DNA from: Clostridiales bacterium | Lineage (GTDB): Bacteria; Bacillota; Clostridia; Oscillospirales; CAG-272 | NCBI GenBank assembly: GCA_019415985.1 | Contig: DXYE01000005.1 | Location: forward strand, 1-55,530 | Direction: 5' to 3' | Length of the DNA: 55,530 nucleotides | Part shown: positions 45,101 to 53,409 of the stretch, in pieces | Layout of the letters: the number at the start of each line of letters is the position of its first letter | How positions within the stretch are numbered: the first letter of the stretch is position 1 | The notes under the pieces: generated by a model | Database searches by the model: none | What the model was told of the DNA's origin: nothing | Seen by the model: only the letters and a program-made list of their open reading frames with translations | Made by a program: the position numbers and the translations under genes

Positions 45101-46611
45101 GGCTGTACTCCGCAGGACTGTAAATATGCCGCTGCCCGCTCGACCTGCCCGTCCAGCTCCACATAGCTCAAGCTCGTACCTCCTGAAGACAGCGCGAGCC
45201 AAAGCGGGTGCGCCTCGGCTGTCTCTCGAAAAAGCAGGGGAAAGCTTTTCTTTGGGTACGCGCGCTCTGCCGTCTGCCCGCTTTCGACATCCGCTTTCCA
45301 TTCCTGCGGCGATAAAAGCTGTGTGTGAGAAACCTTCAATTCCGGCAGCATGACCTGTTCGGACAAAAGCATCATGATTTGGTACAGCCTGTCGATATCC
45401 TCATCCGAAAAGACATCCAGTCTGTAATCGAATTCCAGATTCATACCGCCGTCCCACCGTCTGATGATGATTTGAAGCGCATACTCCTGAAACCCATTAT
45501 AGAGCTCGGTATTGGTTACCTGATAGCCGCACATTCGTCTCGGAAGCTCTGTATGGTATTCGTTGATACAGACGCTGTACAGATCGCTGCCCCCGCGTTT
45601 TTCCTCCGGGATTAGATGCTCGAGAAGCTCCGACGGATATCTCTGATGCCGCAGAAGCGCATACATTTCTGCGGAAACTTTTCGATACATTTCCCGCATG
45701 TTGTCCGCTCCATCCGGTTCATAAACAAACGGCAACACATTTGTAAAATTGCCGATTGCCTGCCGTTCACGGCGCCCCGATCTTCCGAGCAGGGGTATAC
45801 CGACCGTCACAGTTCCGCCGCTTCCGGCATTATATAAAAGGTAAACGCAGGTAAAAAAGGAACTCAGGGTCAGATGGTTTTGAGCAAGAAAGCCGTCGAG
45901 CCGTTCGCAGAAGCTTCCATCGAGGCGGAAGACGAGGCGTTTTCCCCGTTCGCAGCCAACGACGCCTCCTCGCGTATGCCAGACAGGCGGCACGTATTCG
46001 CCGGCCCGCAAGGCGGCTTTGATGCGTTCCCTGAAATAGGCCTCCGATTTTTCCGCCGCACCGCCGCCGGCTTGGGTAAGATACTCAGCCTCCGCAGCTA
46101 CGTGTTCCAGATAGGAGGGCTGCATGCCGCAGCTCATATCAGGCATCTCGTATGCAGAAGTAATCTGTTCCGTCAATAACTTCATAGACCAGCCATCTGC
46201 GATCAGATGATGCAGCTTTACAAAGTATACGGTCTTATTTTTTCTAAGGCGGCAAACCAGAAATCTGTACATCCGCCCGCCTTCCAATATGAACGGCTCC
46301 TGAAACATGTCTGCGCACAGCCTCTCATATGCAAGCTCCGGCTCAGCTTCACCGCTCAGGTCCAGAAGTTCAATCTCCGGTTCGCCTTCGTACAAATATT
46401 GCACGGCCCCGTTGCCCTGTGTTCTGAAGCGAAGCCGGAATGCGTCGTTTGTACAGATTACACGACTGATCGCGCGGCGGAGCCGTTCTGCATTCACCTC
46501 GCCTTTGATTTCAACCGTCCCGCCGATGTGAAACATTGCGTTGTCAGGGTATTTTTTTTGTGTGTACCAGACGCGGAGCTGCGCATGTGACAAAGGATAT
46601 GTTTTTTTCAT
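42109..46611 (-). CDS. NRPS module C-A-T-E, predicted N-acyl-D-asparagine synthetase
   Basis: 1500 residues. Condensation domain 1-430 with HHLIADG (134-140), intact; being first, it likely joins an acyl group to the amino acid. Adenylation domain 455-960: YTSGTSGHPKG (627-637) and pocket residues Asp673, Phe674, Thr677, Lys713, Ile736, Gly738, Glu763, Val771, Gly772, Lys955, i.e. DFTKIGEVGK, differing only by Leu-to-Phe and Leu-to-Ile from the classical Asn code. Carrier domain with GGDSIKA (Ser1025). The C-terminal domain (1085-1500) is epimerisation type: HHLVMDA (His1204), EKHGRD (Glu1363), TRTVGWFT (1376-1383) and NNLGE. No thioesterase. The same layout makes the N-acyl-D-Asn cap of colibactin (ClbN). 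The ATG has AAAGG 13 bases upstream. Confidence 0.9.
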   Translation of the reverse strand: MKKTYPLSHAQLRVWYTQKKYPDNAMFHIGGTVEIKGEVNAERLRRAISRVICTNDAFRLRFRTQGNGAVQYLYEGEPEIELLDLSGEAEPELAYERLCADMFQEPFILEGGRMYRFLVCRLRKNKTVYFVKLHHLIADGWSMKLLTEQITSAYEMPDMSCGMQPSYLEHVAAEAEYLTQAGGGAAEKSEAYFRERIKAALRAGEYVPPVWHTRGGVVGCERGKRLVFRLDGSFCERLDGFLAQNHLTLSSFFTCVYLLYNAGSGGTVTVGIPLLGRSGRRERQAIGNFTNVLPFVYEPDGADNMREMYRKVSAEMYALLRHQRYPSELLEHLIPEEKRGGSDLYSVCINEYHTELPRRMCGYQVTNTELYNGFQEYALQIIIRRWDGGMNLEFDYRLDVFSDEDIDRLYQIMMLLSEQVMLPELKVSHTQLLSPQEWKADVESGQTAERAYPKKSFPLLFRETAEAHPLWLALSSGGTSLSYVELDGQVERAAAYLQSCGVQPGTVTALLPHHTIQGVILLLAVLRCGGVMLPLDPGTPADRQKELLVDSGARYLIGDASDAPWPTPEHGASYPCGPKAAGTEGFQRRTGEVTFLDASLVSNGQCAYDNLAEMPFPDIEAPAYILYTSGTSGHPKGTRITHLSLTNYLMGASETYLRGRREVFALYTSFAYDFTLTSLLLPLISGGEVRVSAASETNAFERIFGERRVTVLKLTPSHLPLLFEAGISGSAVHTVIFGGENLPAAACRRLDGICDGRLRIFNEYGPTETTVGCAVYRYRGETSGIVPVGRPMPNVRIYLMDRLGRPVPRGMCGEIYIGGAGVAEGYLNGRDDSGHFSEDPFVPGKKLYRTGDAGMRRSNGELVCLGRLDRVVKIRGVRVSLAEVEKKLLTCTDVRGAAVKVTEIGGTPQLCAYILSSPEMDIDRLRDELAEQLPAAMMPAFFIRMESFPLTAVGKIDMEKLPLPRHTGGDHDGQTAGVGCSEEAEEERMEERPEELKILIQILSDVLEQTDIGIKTNYYAAGGDSIKAIIVSSRLRELGYGLEVRDILLNPVVVDMFHRMKRETSAESSGPASGSIAGTPAVSRFFGSNLQNPGWYGQSVLLNVGVHAGIPVWERVFEELIAHHDALRINYDAKQGRLFYNPAHIRERFHVKEMDLRSECLTADPISGIGRFVQKDFDLETDLMLRVFLLRLPDTNYLYVTAHHLVMDAVSFQILLADMETLYRQISQGKPVRLPAKSASYQSYAEACSRACETVNARETLDNSGFLCCGAAHRERFTVGEEATERFLTMGLGNYRNCGSEQTASDGRSMNAYDGVKQHRMGEMGRYGETPLGRMLPDEWLLSVFAAGMSETLGLERVACVREKHGRDLDGGPDVTRTVGWFTQTEFFLLYPAKAQALGSRIADLTKQFRCRKAARSGVGRPDLCLNNLGECPPDNDIFQLIEIVFDDDVGEENTFPCLCDVIAYVLHGRLRLVVTLDGSIPAQKRNALITFVSDALRNL

Positions 46612-47081
46612 ATTTAATTATTTTGCCTTTGCTGTAAAAGGCTCCTCTCTTGGAATTTTCCGTATATGATATAAGCACGGTAACTGCGCGAAAAAAACGC
46701 ATACCCGTATCGCGCCGTCAGAATCGTCCGGACCGTGCACGGCAAAGTCTCCCTTTCTGTCGTTCTTCGAGTCCAACGGGCCTTGAAGCCCCATCGGCAT
46801 CGGAAAAGAAAACTGCAGTCCCAACGCCAAGCCTAAGGCACAGCTTCAGCGTGATACGGTTTTACCCGCACGGCCGTCATAAACATTCTCAATACCATTG
46901 TATCATCCACAACAGCTCCCCTGCCCTCAGAATGCTGGACAAACCATAAAGCTAAAGATGCTGTCAGCTTCGCCTCGGGCGGACATGCCGGCAAGCTTAA
47001 AACGCAGCAGCTATCCGCACAGAGCCGGGGCTTTGCTGAACGTGGTGTATTAATGTTCCGCCTCTGACGGCTCTCTCACGC
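46612..47081 (-). promoter_or_regulatory. 470-base gap before the NRPS gene, possible promoter
   Basis: No supported gene. A minus-strand TGA-TACAAT (46905-46897) is an extended -10 without a good -35 and could start NRPS transcription separately from the exporter. A TTG-started 70-codon frame (46618-46830) lacks a ribosome site and resembles no MbtH or other small NRPS partner. Confidence 0.3.
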
Positions 47082-50000
47082 TCAGATCTCGACGATCAAA
47101 CCTCTTTCCAGCTTGACCATATTGTCCGCAAGGCCGAAATACCGGTCATCGTGTGTGATCACAACAACCCCCTTACCTCTGGCTTTCAGCTCCGGGAGCA
47201 GTTCTGTATAAAAGTACTGTCGGAATTGTGGATCCTGCTCCGCCGCCCATTCGTCAAACAGCATAAAGGGTTTATCGTCAAGGCAGCAGATGACGTATGC
47301 CAGTCTTTTTCTCTGACCTGTGGACAGCTTCAGTGTGGAAAATGCACCGTCTTCATCCACCGAAACCTTTTTGGAGAGCTGCATCTGCTCCAAAAGTCTC
47401 CGTACCTCGCCGCCCTTCTGCGTCATATCAACGCCATACAGCTTTTTAAATAGATAAAAGTCGCTGTATACAGCGGAAAAGCAGGTATTCAGCTTTTGAA
47501 TATCGCATGTCTCGCCGTTCAGAGTAATGACGCCGGATTCCGGAGCATATAGCCCCGTCAGCAGCTTGCCAAGCGTCGATTTCCCGCTTCCGTTTCCTCC
47601 GGTGATAAAGGTCAGCTCACCAGTCTTTACTTCCATATCGATCGGTCCGAGGACAAATTCCTCTGTCTCGCCGCTGTCCTCATCCTTCACATGATACCGG
47701 AAACGCACCTTATCGAATTGGATCCGCAGCGGCGCAGCCGGAAGCACGGGAGCCTCGGATTCAGCCAGCGCCGCTACATCCCCCGAGACCTTTTCCAGAT
47801 CCTCGATCAGCTTGTCAATACGCCTGAGGTTGACACGGATACCGGTCACACCCGGTACAATCTCCAGCACACCGCTGAACGGCCCGATCAGATAAAATAC
47901 CATAAAAAGCGTTTCGCGCAGGTCATTGACGCTCAAATTGATCAGAAAAATCGGAAAGACGAAAACAACCACACCGAATATGATGTTATACATAAGCTGG
48001 TTGTATATTCCGAAATTCAGAAATTTGACAGAGGCTTCCTTATTGAGATCGGTCGAAAGACGTGAATAAAGCGTCATTTCCTTCCAGAATGCCAGCCGTC
48101 TGAACCAGTTCAGCACAAGCTCCTTAAAACCGTTGACCAGATCGGTCATCTGCCCGTAATATACATCTACGATATCCCGGTTCTTTTCCCAATAACGCTG
48201 TGCAATCCGACTCGTCCACCAGCTTATGAAAAAATTCATACCAATCACCGCAAGCGACGCGACAAATGCGGCTATACTGTTGGAGAACAGATAGGCAAGA
48301 CAGAAAATCAGCGTCAGAAGATTTGACGTAAAGCCGACGACTATACCCGGAATCTGTGCGACAGCGCCCGTATCATTGTTAAGTCCCGAATAGATTCTTT
48401 CAAAGCCCACCGTTTCCACAGCCTGATATGGAGCACTTATGATCTTATCAATCATGCTTATTCTTTTTTCATACGCCAGCTCGTTGGTTATCAGGATCAT
48501 TTTCCCCTGCACAAGCTTTGACGTATAGACAAAGAATAAAAGCGAGAACAGAAAATATACAAGCAGTTCCTTAGAATACTCAAGGTTTCGGTTAAAGGTT
48601 TCGTTTATCGTAAAAATGATCAGAGCGCTCATCATGCCGTTAATCAGGGACAGGGGGATCAGTGCAATGTAATTGCTTTCGCCACGCTTGGGAAAGTTAA
48701 AGGTCAGAAGAACGTAGACAAAGAAAATCACACCGCTGACAAACCCGAGCGCAGCGCCGAGCGGAATGCTTCGGGAGCCCCACACAGTCACTGCCTCCCA
48801 TGGCAGCCGAGAAAGGAGAACATTGGGCAGATAATAAATACAATACCCATAAAATACCATAATGGGCAGAGCCAAGAGCAGACCCGCTACCTTAGCCCCC
48901 CGCATCTTTTCTCTCTTTCGTTTTCCGGTTATCAGCTCAACCGTCGCTATGATGAGTAAAATGAAGAAAAGGACGCCCAAAATCAGAGCTGCCGCGCAGA
49001 TCAAAGTAAAGGTCATATCCATGCTCTGATAAACATCCTCTGTATACTCTCCTGTCTCGGCATAGCTCAGCATATTGATAAAACCGTCTGCGACATACCC
49101 CGGCGCATTGGAGTTCAGATTGCTCAGTACACAGATACCGGTCTTGGTCTCCATATCCATATACAGATGTGACGAGTAATTGGGATTAGAACCGCCATGC
49201 AGTACGGATGTCCCATCTGACGTCACACTCCAGCCGGCAGCGTAAAAACAATTTCCCTGCGGCAGGACCGAGAGATCCGGTCGGTGGGAGGCCTCAATCA
49301 GTTCTTTCCATGCTTCGGGAAGCTCCACAAGACCCATTTGAATTTTCATCCAGCGAACCATATCCTCCGCAGAAGATATCACATACCCCGCAGGCGTGTT
49401 GCCGCGGTACACAGGGGCATCATATGGCACCGTCTGTAAGAATTCGACCTTGTAGCCCTGCGCAAGAGGACCGACAGCCGCCGCCTCCTGCCGCGTCAGA
49501 TAAGTCTTGTACAGACCGAGAGGCCGCAGTATCTGTTCCGTTATAAAGGTTTCAAAGCTCTCACCCGTAATTCTCTGGATAATACAGCCTAAGATATCGT
49601 AGTTGACCGTTGTATAGGAAAATTTCTCACCCGGATAAAAATCCAGCCGTACACCGGAAAGCATCTCCACGGTTTTGTCGAGCATATCCGGCGTGTCGCC
49701 CTCCGGTATGTATCCAATGGTACGGAAGGGGATGCCTGTTGTATGATGCAGACATTGGTCGATGGTCAACGGTACCTCGCCATCGAAAATTTCACCTTTT
49801 ACCCTTCCTTTATAATAGACAGTAAGCTCCGGAATCCACTTCTGCACCTCGTCTGAAAGTGAAAGCATGCCTTGCTGTTCAAGGTATAAAATACCGAGGG
49901 CAGTATATGCTTTGCTCATGGACCCAAGTTCAAACAGGGTCTCGCTCGTAACCGCCTCTCCCTTTTCGACGTTTGACATACCGTAATTTCTGAATTCAAC

Positions 50001-50195
50001 GGTTTCCGGCGTTACAATTGCCGCTGCGATGCCCGGTGTCCCGGATTTTGCCATAGCTTCCTCTGCAAGAGCGTCGAGCCTGTCCAAAATATCACAGTCC
50101 AACGGCAAATCGACTGCCGAAGCCGGTATCATGCAAAAAAACACCGACACAGCCAGAAAACAGAGCAGCAGCCTGCACCGTCTCGCAAATTCCAT
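47082..50195 (-). CDS. Prodrug-activating serine peptidase (ClbP-like) fused to cyclic-peptide ABC exporter
   Basis: 1037 residues. Signal sequence 1-27 (ends PASA). Extracytoplasmic beta-lactamase-fold peptidase (family S12), about 35-380: SxxK motif at 92-95 (SMSK; Ser92 and Lys95, close to Ser95/Lys98 of ClbP), Tyr194 in KFSYTTVNY (the usual YxN reads YTT), HGG at 333-335. Three membrane helices follow (about 395-425, 436-465, 475-500), as in ClbP. Then a six-helix exporter domain (about 508-785) and an ATPase with GGNGSGKST (866-874), LSTGQRKRL (957-965) and FMLFDEWAAEQDP (977-989), the PvdE/SyrD cyclic-peptide exporter signature. From memory, zwittermicin ZmaM and paenilamicin PamJ have the same fusion. 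Predicted job: export the capped precursor and cut off N-acyl-D-Asn outside. Confidence 0.9.
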   Translation of the reverse strand: MEFARRCRLLLCFLAVSVFFCMIPASAVDLPLDCDILDRLDALAEEAMAKSGTPGIAAAIVTPETVEFRNYGMSNVEKGEAVTSETLFELGSMSKAYTALGILYLEQQGMLSLSDEVQKWIPELTVYYKGRVKGEIFDGEVPLTIDQCLHHTTGIPFRTIGYIPEGDTPDMLDKTVEMLSGVRLDFYPGEKFSYTTVNYDILGCIIQRITGESFETFITEQILRPLGLYKTYLTRQEAAAVGPLAQGYKVEFLQTVPYDAPVYRGNTPAGYVISSAEDMVRWMKIQMGLVELPEAWKELIEASHRPDLSVLPQGNCFYAAGWSVTSDGTSVLHGGSNPNYSSHLYMDMETKTGICVLSNLNSNAPGYVADGFINMLSYAETGEYTEDVYQSMDMTFTLICAAALILGVLFFILLIIATVELITGKRKREKMRGAKVAGLLLALPIMVFYGYCIYYLPNVLLSRLPWEAVTVWGSRSIPLGAALGFVSGVIFFVYVLLTFNFPKRGESNYIALIPLSLINGMMSALIIFTINETFNRNLEYSKELLVYFLFSLLFFVYTSKLVQGKMILITNELAYEKRISMIDKIISAPYQAVETVGFERIYSGLNNDTGAVAQIPGIVVGFTSNLLTLIFCLAYLFSNSIAAFVASLAVIGMNFFISWWTSRIAQRYWEKNRDIVDVYYGQMTDLVNGFKELVLNWFRRLAFWKEMTLYSRLSTDLNKEASVKFLNFGIYNQLMYNIIFGVVVFVFPIFLINLSVNDLRETLFMVFYLIGPFSGVLEIVPGVTGIRVNLRRIDKLIEDLEKVSGDVAALAESEAPVLPAAPLRIQFDKVRFRYHVKDEDSGETEEFVLGPIDMEVKTGELTFITGGNGSGKSTLGKLLTGLYAPESGVITLNGETCDIQKLNTCFSAVYSDFYLFKKLYGVDMTQKGGEVRRLLEQMQLSKKVSVDEDGAFSTLKLSTGQRKRLAYVICCLDDKPFMLFDEWAAEQDPQFRQYFYTELLPELKARGKGVVVITHDDRYFGLADNMVKLERGLIVEI

Positions 50196-50225
50196 ACCTT
50201 CTATTTCCTTTCCCCCTCTTCTAAT

Positions 50226-50254
50226 CTTCTAAGTATTCTGTCTTTCCTTTTCAA
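50226..50254 (-). promoter_or_regulatory. Candidate promoter for the peptidase-exporter gene
   Basis: Minus-strand TTGAAA (50254-50249), 17 bases, TAGAAG (50231-50226). The -35 is good and the -10 weak. The distance to ATG 50195 leaves a leader of about 25 bases. The rest of the gap to 50546 shows no gene. Confidence 0.3.
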
Positions 50255-50546
50255 CACGAAGGAAGGATCGGCTCCACACTTTTAGCTGTCTTTGAATTTA
50301 GCCGAACATTCAGTTGAAATGCACAGCGCTGCAACAGACAGTTATCACAAAATTGCTGAATACATACAATTTCTATCGTCCTATTGCGGCAGCGGGAGCC
50401 ATCCTTTTAGCAGTTACATACCCATACGTCCCCGGGCATCTGATCAAATGGTACGGCTTTTCAAGCATATCCCGGCAAAACAGCTGATTTCGGACGTGCG
50501 CATACACCATAGACGAGCCTTTCTTGCCTAAGTTTAAATAAACGTC

Positions 50547-51239
50547 TCATGCCTCAGCGCCGCACCTTAAAAATGTCGGATACAGCTCCGCTTCTCCCAT
50601 ATCACAGATCTTCAACTCCTGAACTCTGCCGGTGCAGCAAACGGTAAAGACATGGCCGTCAAAAAAATCGGAATAAAAGCGATGAGGATACCTCTCGTCA
50701 TCCGGTATCACAGATATGGGCTCCGTCATTCGGAAGGAAAAGCTGTCCAGCGGAAGAGAGAGCCCCTTTCCGCGCGCTTTTATATAGCTTTCCTTTAAGG
50801 TCCATATTTGTGTCTCAGCCGCCTGACGGTCCGCGTCGCACGCTCCGGCACAGTATTCTCTCTCTGCCGGGGTATAGAACCGCTTTATAATGCTTTGATC
50901 CATATCCCGAATCCGTTCGAGATCGACTCCCACAGTGTTTCGCGCTGCTACTATGGCAACGTAATCTCCCGCGTGTGAAACATTAAAATGAAAATGCCTC
51001 ACATTTGGAACATATGGCCGCCCATACGGATTTCTGCGAAATTGTACCTTTTTTGCAGGGATGCCAAGCCACTTATGTGCACAGATTCGCATCAGCATCT
51101 CAGCTGCAAGACTTCGCTTCTTGTCCGGTACGAGCTTACTGGAGATAATCCTAACCCGCCGTTCCCAGGAAACCGCCTCCATCTGTTCGGCATAAAAAGG
51201 CAGTTCGCTGTCCAGCTTTACTCTTATCATCTCAATCAT
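50547..51239 (-). CDS. 4'-phosphopantetheinyl transferase, Sfp type
   Basis: About 230 residues. Activates carrier domains by attaching phosphopantetheine from CoA. Sfp motifs: PYGRPYVPNVRHFHFNVSHA (written to its start), VGVDLERIRDMD (metal-binding Asp and Glu) and WTLKESYIKARGKGLSLPLD. The frame is open to 51500, but Sfp proteins begin near MIEMIRVKLDSELPFYAEQM; ATG 51239 (or 51230) fits, with only a weak GGGG ribosome site. It is the first gene of the cluster on this strand and would serve the NRPS carrier domain and both ACPs. About 330 bases between it and the divergent promoter at 51573 hold no other supported gene, and I found no clear minus-strand promoter there. Confidence 0.88.
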   Translation of the reverse strand: MIEMIRVKLDSELPFYAEQMEAVSWERRVRIISSKLVPDKKRSLAAEMLMRICAHKWLGIPAKKVQFRRNPYGRPYVPNVRHFHFNVSHAGDYVAIVAARNTVGVDLERIRDMDQSIIKRFYTPAEREYCAGACDADRQAAETQIWTLKESYIKARGKGLSLPLDSFSFRMTEPISVIPDDERYPHRFYSDFFDGHVFTVCCTGRVQELKICDMGEAELYPTFLRCGAEA

Positions 51240-51572
51240 CGCGCTTTGACCCCGCATCACTGTTTTTTGCGGAGGCTGCCGGCAGCTCCGGACGCCAATG
51301 ACGCTGGCTGGACGGAACTTTTTCATGCATCGTGTAAACAGCAGGCGGGCATTATTTAAACGCCGATTGTTTTCTGATGCATTTTTATAAGGAAGGCGCC
51401 GTTTTAAAAAACCGTTTTCCCTACCCTCGAGCCCAGCTGCCTGCCGACTGCTTCCATTATATATGCCTATCCCCTTTCTTAAAACCCCCGTAGGCGCCAC
51501 ATCCTGCCTTTTATAGGTAAAAGGCCCCTATAGGCCCTCCAGATCCTTTCGTTTCCTTCGACCTTTTTACCC

Positions 51573-51601
51573 TTGACAGAAAATTTTTCCTGTGTTATAA
51601 T
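51573..51601 (+). promoter_or_regulatory. Consensus sigma-A promoter for the SLH/M23 gene
   Basis: TTGACA (51573-51578), 17 bases, TATAAT (51596-51601): a perfect housekeeping promoter about 110 bases before ATG 51713. It faces away from the biosynthetic cluster and marks its upstream border. Confidence 0.85.
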
Positions 51602-51712
51602 GCTTTTGTGAACATTTTTTGTTTATTTTGTTTTGTTTTTTTGTAATGAATTATGGTATTATACCTTATTCATTTTAACAAAACATAAAAAAGAGGTGAG
51701 GCCCACGCAGCA

Positions 51713-53395
51713 ATGAAGGAACATAGAATAATAACGGAATCAAAGCGGAGACAGTCGAAAGAAAAGGAGGAAGTAAAAATACATCTGGCCATCACCCCGC
51801 ATAGAAGTCGCATTTCCAAACTTTTGCGGAACGTATTTTCCTTTATTCTCGCAGCAGCATTTCTTTTCCCCATTTTCCTCATACCAGCCTCAGCTCTTTA
51901 TACAGACGTCCCATCGACGCATTGGGCATACACCTATGTCAACAATGTAACAAACCGCGGTATCATGGGAGCGTACAGCGGAAATTATTTCCGTCCGACC
52001 TACACCATGACACGGCTTGCCGCCGTCACCTGCCTCGGCAAGCTGGCGGGGGTTCCTATCAACGATAACGGTTCCCCCCCATTTACCGACTTGCCTTCAG
52101 GCACAGCGGGTCTGGGTTATGCAAGATGGGCAAAGAATAACAACATCATAAACGGCACCTCAGCAACGACCTTTTCCCCCAATCAGGTCATGAACAAGGA
52201 ATCCTTTGCCGTCATGATCTACAATTTCCTCGTCGCCTACAACCATTCGTATACCCGAAGCAGCGTTTCGAGCTTCAATGACCAGAACGATATCTCCTCC
52301 TGGGCTCAGGAAGCCGTCAGCGTACTGCACAGCGCCGGCCTGGTCAGCGGCGATGGCAGCAACAATTTTAACCCCGATAATTCCATCACCCGTGCGGAGG
52401 CGGCGGTCGTCTTTTCGAGAATTCCGTCTTCCGAAGAATTGACTAATGGTATTTATAAAATAAGAAACGCCTCGTCATCCCTGTATATGAATGTGCGCAA
52501 TATTAGTTCAAATAACAACGGACTCAACACAACCGAAAACAACCGTATTGTTATGGCTGAGCACGACGACACCTACGGCGCGCAATATTTCCGCTTTACA
52601 CAGGACCTTGGCTCCGGCCGTCATCGTATTTCTCCGCTTTGCAGCTACTATGCTTTTTACCGGCAGTTCGGAGTATCATCTGTGTCGGCGGGAAGCGAGA
52701 TCATGACAGTTCCCTCCACAAGCACATCGTATTATAAGGACTTCATACTGGTAAAGGTAGCTTATAACTTATACCAGTTTGTACCGGCGTCCAATACCAA
52801 CCTGGCAATTGCTAATGTCAACGGACGTTTGAAGCTGCAAACAAGAAATGTAAATGATGACAAGCAACGGTGGATCGTATATCCGGAAAATGACTTAAAC
52901 AATGCGGAAATACTGTACAGAAGTTACAAATGGGTAAATCCTCTGCCGAACAGCAATTATATCCTGTCGTCATCATTTGGGTATCGTGAATATAATGGTT
53001 ATAATATGCATAGTGGCGTAGACATCATAGCAAGCAACGGTACCAATGTTTATGCTGTTACGGATGGGGCAATCTATACAGATGAACTCGGCAGCATTGG
53101 AAAATTTATTGAATTGACTCCGAGTGCTAATCAATATGTCTATTCCTCAAATTCTGTTAAGCTGAAAGCTGCCTACCTTCATTTGAGTAACGTTACAGTT
53201 TCGCATGGAGCGACAGTAACCAAAGGACAAAAAATCGGGGAAACCGGCGATACCGGCTCCCCGGGGGCCTACCATCTGCATTTCGGCGTTATTACCGATG
53301 GAGGCAGCGCCTACAGAAATGGATCTTTCAATTATTTTACCTACCCGCACGCATTCTTCAATCGCTATATCTGGAGCTTTAATTATAGTTCTTGA
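51713..53395 (+). CDS. Secreted SLH-domain protein with trefoil region and M23 peptidase domain
   Basis: 560 residues. A signal sequence runs to about residue 60 (FSFILAAAFLFPIFLIPASA). Three S-layer-homology repeats (about 62-245: YTDVPSTHWAYTYV, FTDLPSGTAGLGYARWAKNN, FNDQNDISSWAQEAV) would bind wall polymers. A ricin-like trefoil region follows (about 248-400, with YKIRNASSSLYMNV and QRWIVYP). The C-terminal LytM/M23 zinc peptidase (about 415-560) keeps HSGVD and HLHFG metal motifs, so it should cut peptidoglycan cross-links. ATG 51713 has GAGGTGAGG about 12 bases upstream. A stronger AAGGAGG stands before an ATA codon 22 residues later, where a normal signal peptide would begin. Confidence 0.88.
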   Translation: MKEHRIITESKRRQSKEKEEVKIHLAITPHRSRISKLLRNVFSFILAAAFLFPIFLIPASALYTDVPSTHWAYTYVNNVTNRGIMGAYSGNYFRPTYTMTRLAAVTCLGKLAGVPINDNGSPPFTDLPSGTAGLGYARWAKNNNIINGTSATTFSPNQVMNKESFAVMIYNFLVAYNHSYTRSSVSSFNDQNDISSWAQEAVSVLHSAGLVSGDGSNNFNPDNSITRAEAAVVFSRIPSSEELTNGIYKIRNASSSLYMNVRNISSNNNGLNTTENNRIVMAEHDDTYGAQYFRFTQDLGSGRHRISPLCSYYAFYRQFGVSSVSAGSEIMTVPSTSTSYYKDFILVKVAYNLYQFVPASNTNLAIANVNGRLKLQTRNVNDDKQRWIVYPENDLNNAEILYRSYKWVNPLPNSNYILSSSFGYREYNGYNMHSGVDIIASNGTNVYAVTDGAIYTDELGSIGKFIELTPSANQYVYSSNSVKLKAAYLHLSNVTVSHGATVTKGQKIGETGDTGSPGAYHLHFGVITDGGSAYRNGSFNYFTYPHAFFNRYIWSFNYSS

Positions 53396-53409
53396 AAGGA
53401 GAACACCCC

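Noticed and set aside
46090..46611. Reading the NRPS as a siderophore or lipopeptide synthetase
   Set aside because: A single C-A-T-E module with an Asn-like pocket, no further modules or TE, and a ClbP-like peptidase next door fit the prodrug cap far better.
47082..50195. Two adjacent genes (beta-lactamase and ABC transporter) merged by a sequencing error
   Set aside because: The frame is continuous with no internal ribosome site, and the order signal, peptidase, three helices, exporter is a known natural fusion.
50292..50531. Plus-strand 79-codon frame between the PPTase and exporter genes
   Set aside because: It starts with TTG, has no ribosome site, runs against the cluster direction and resembles nothing.
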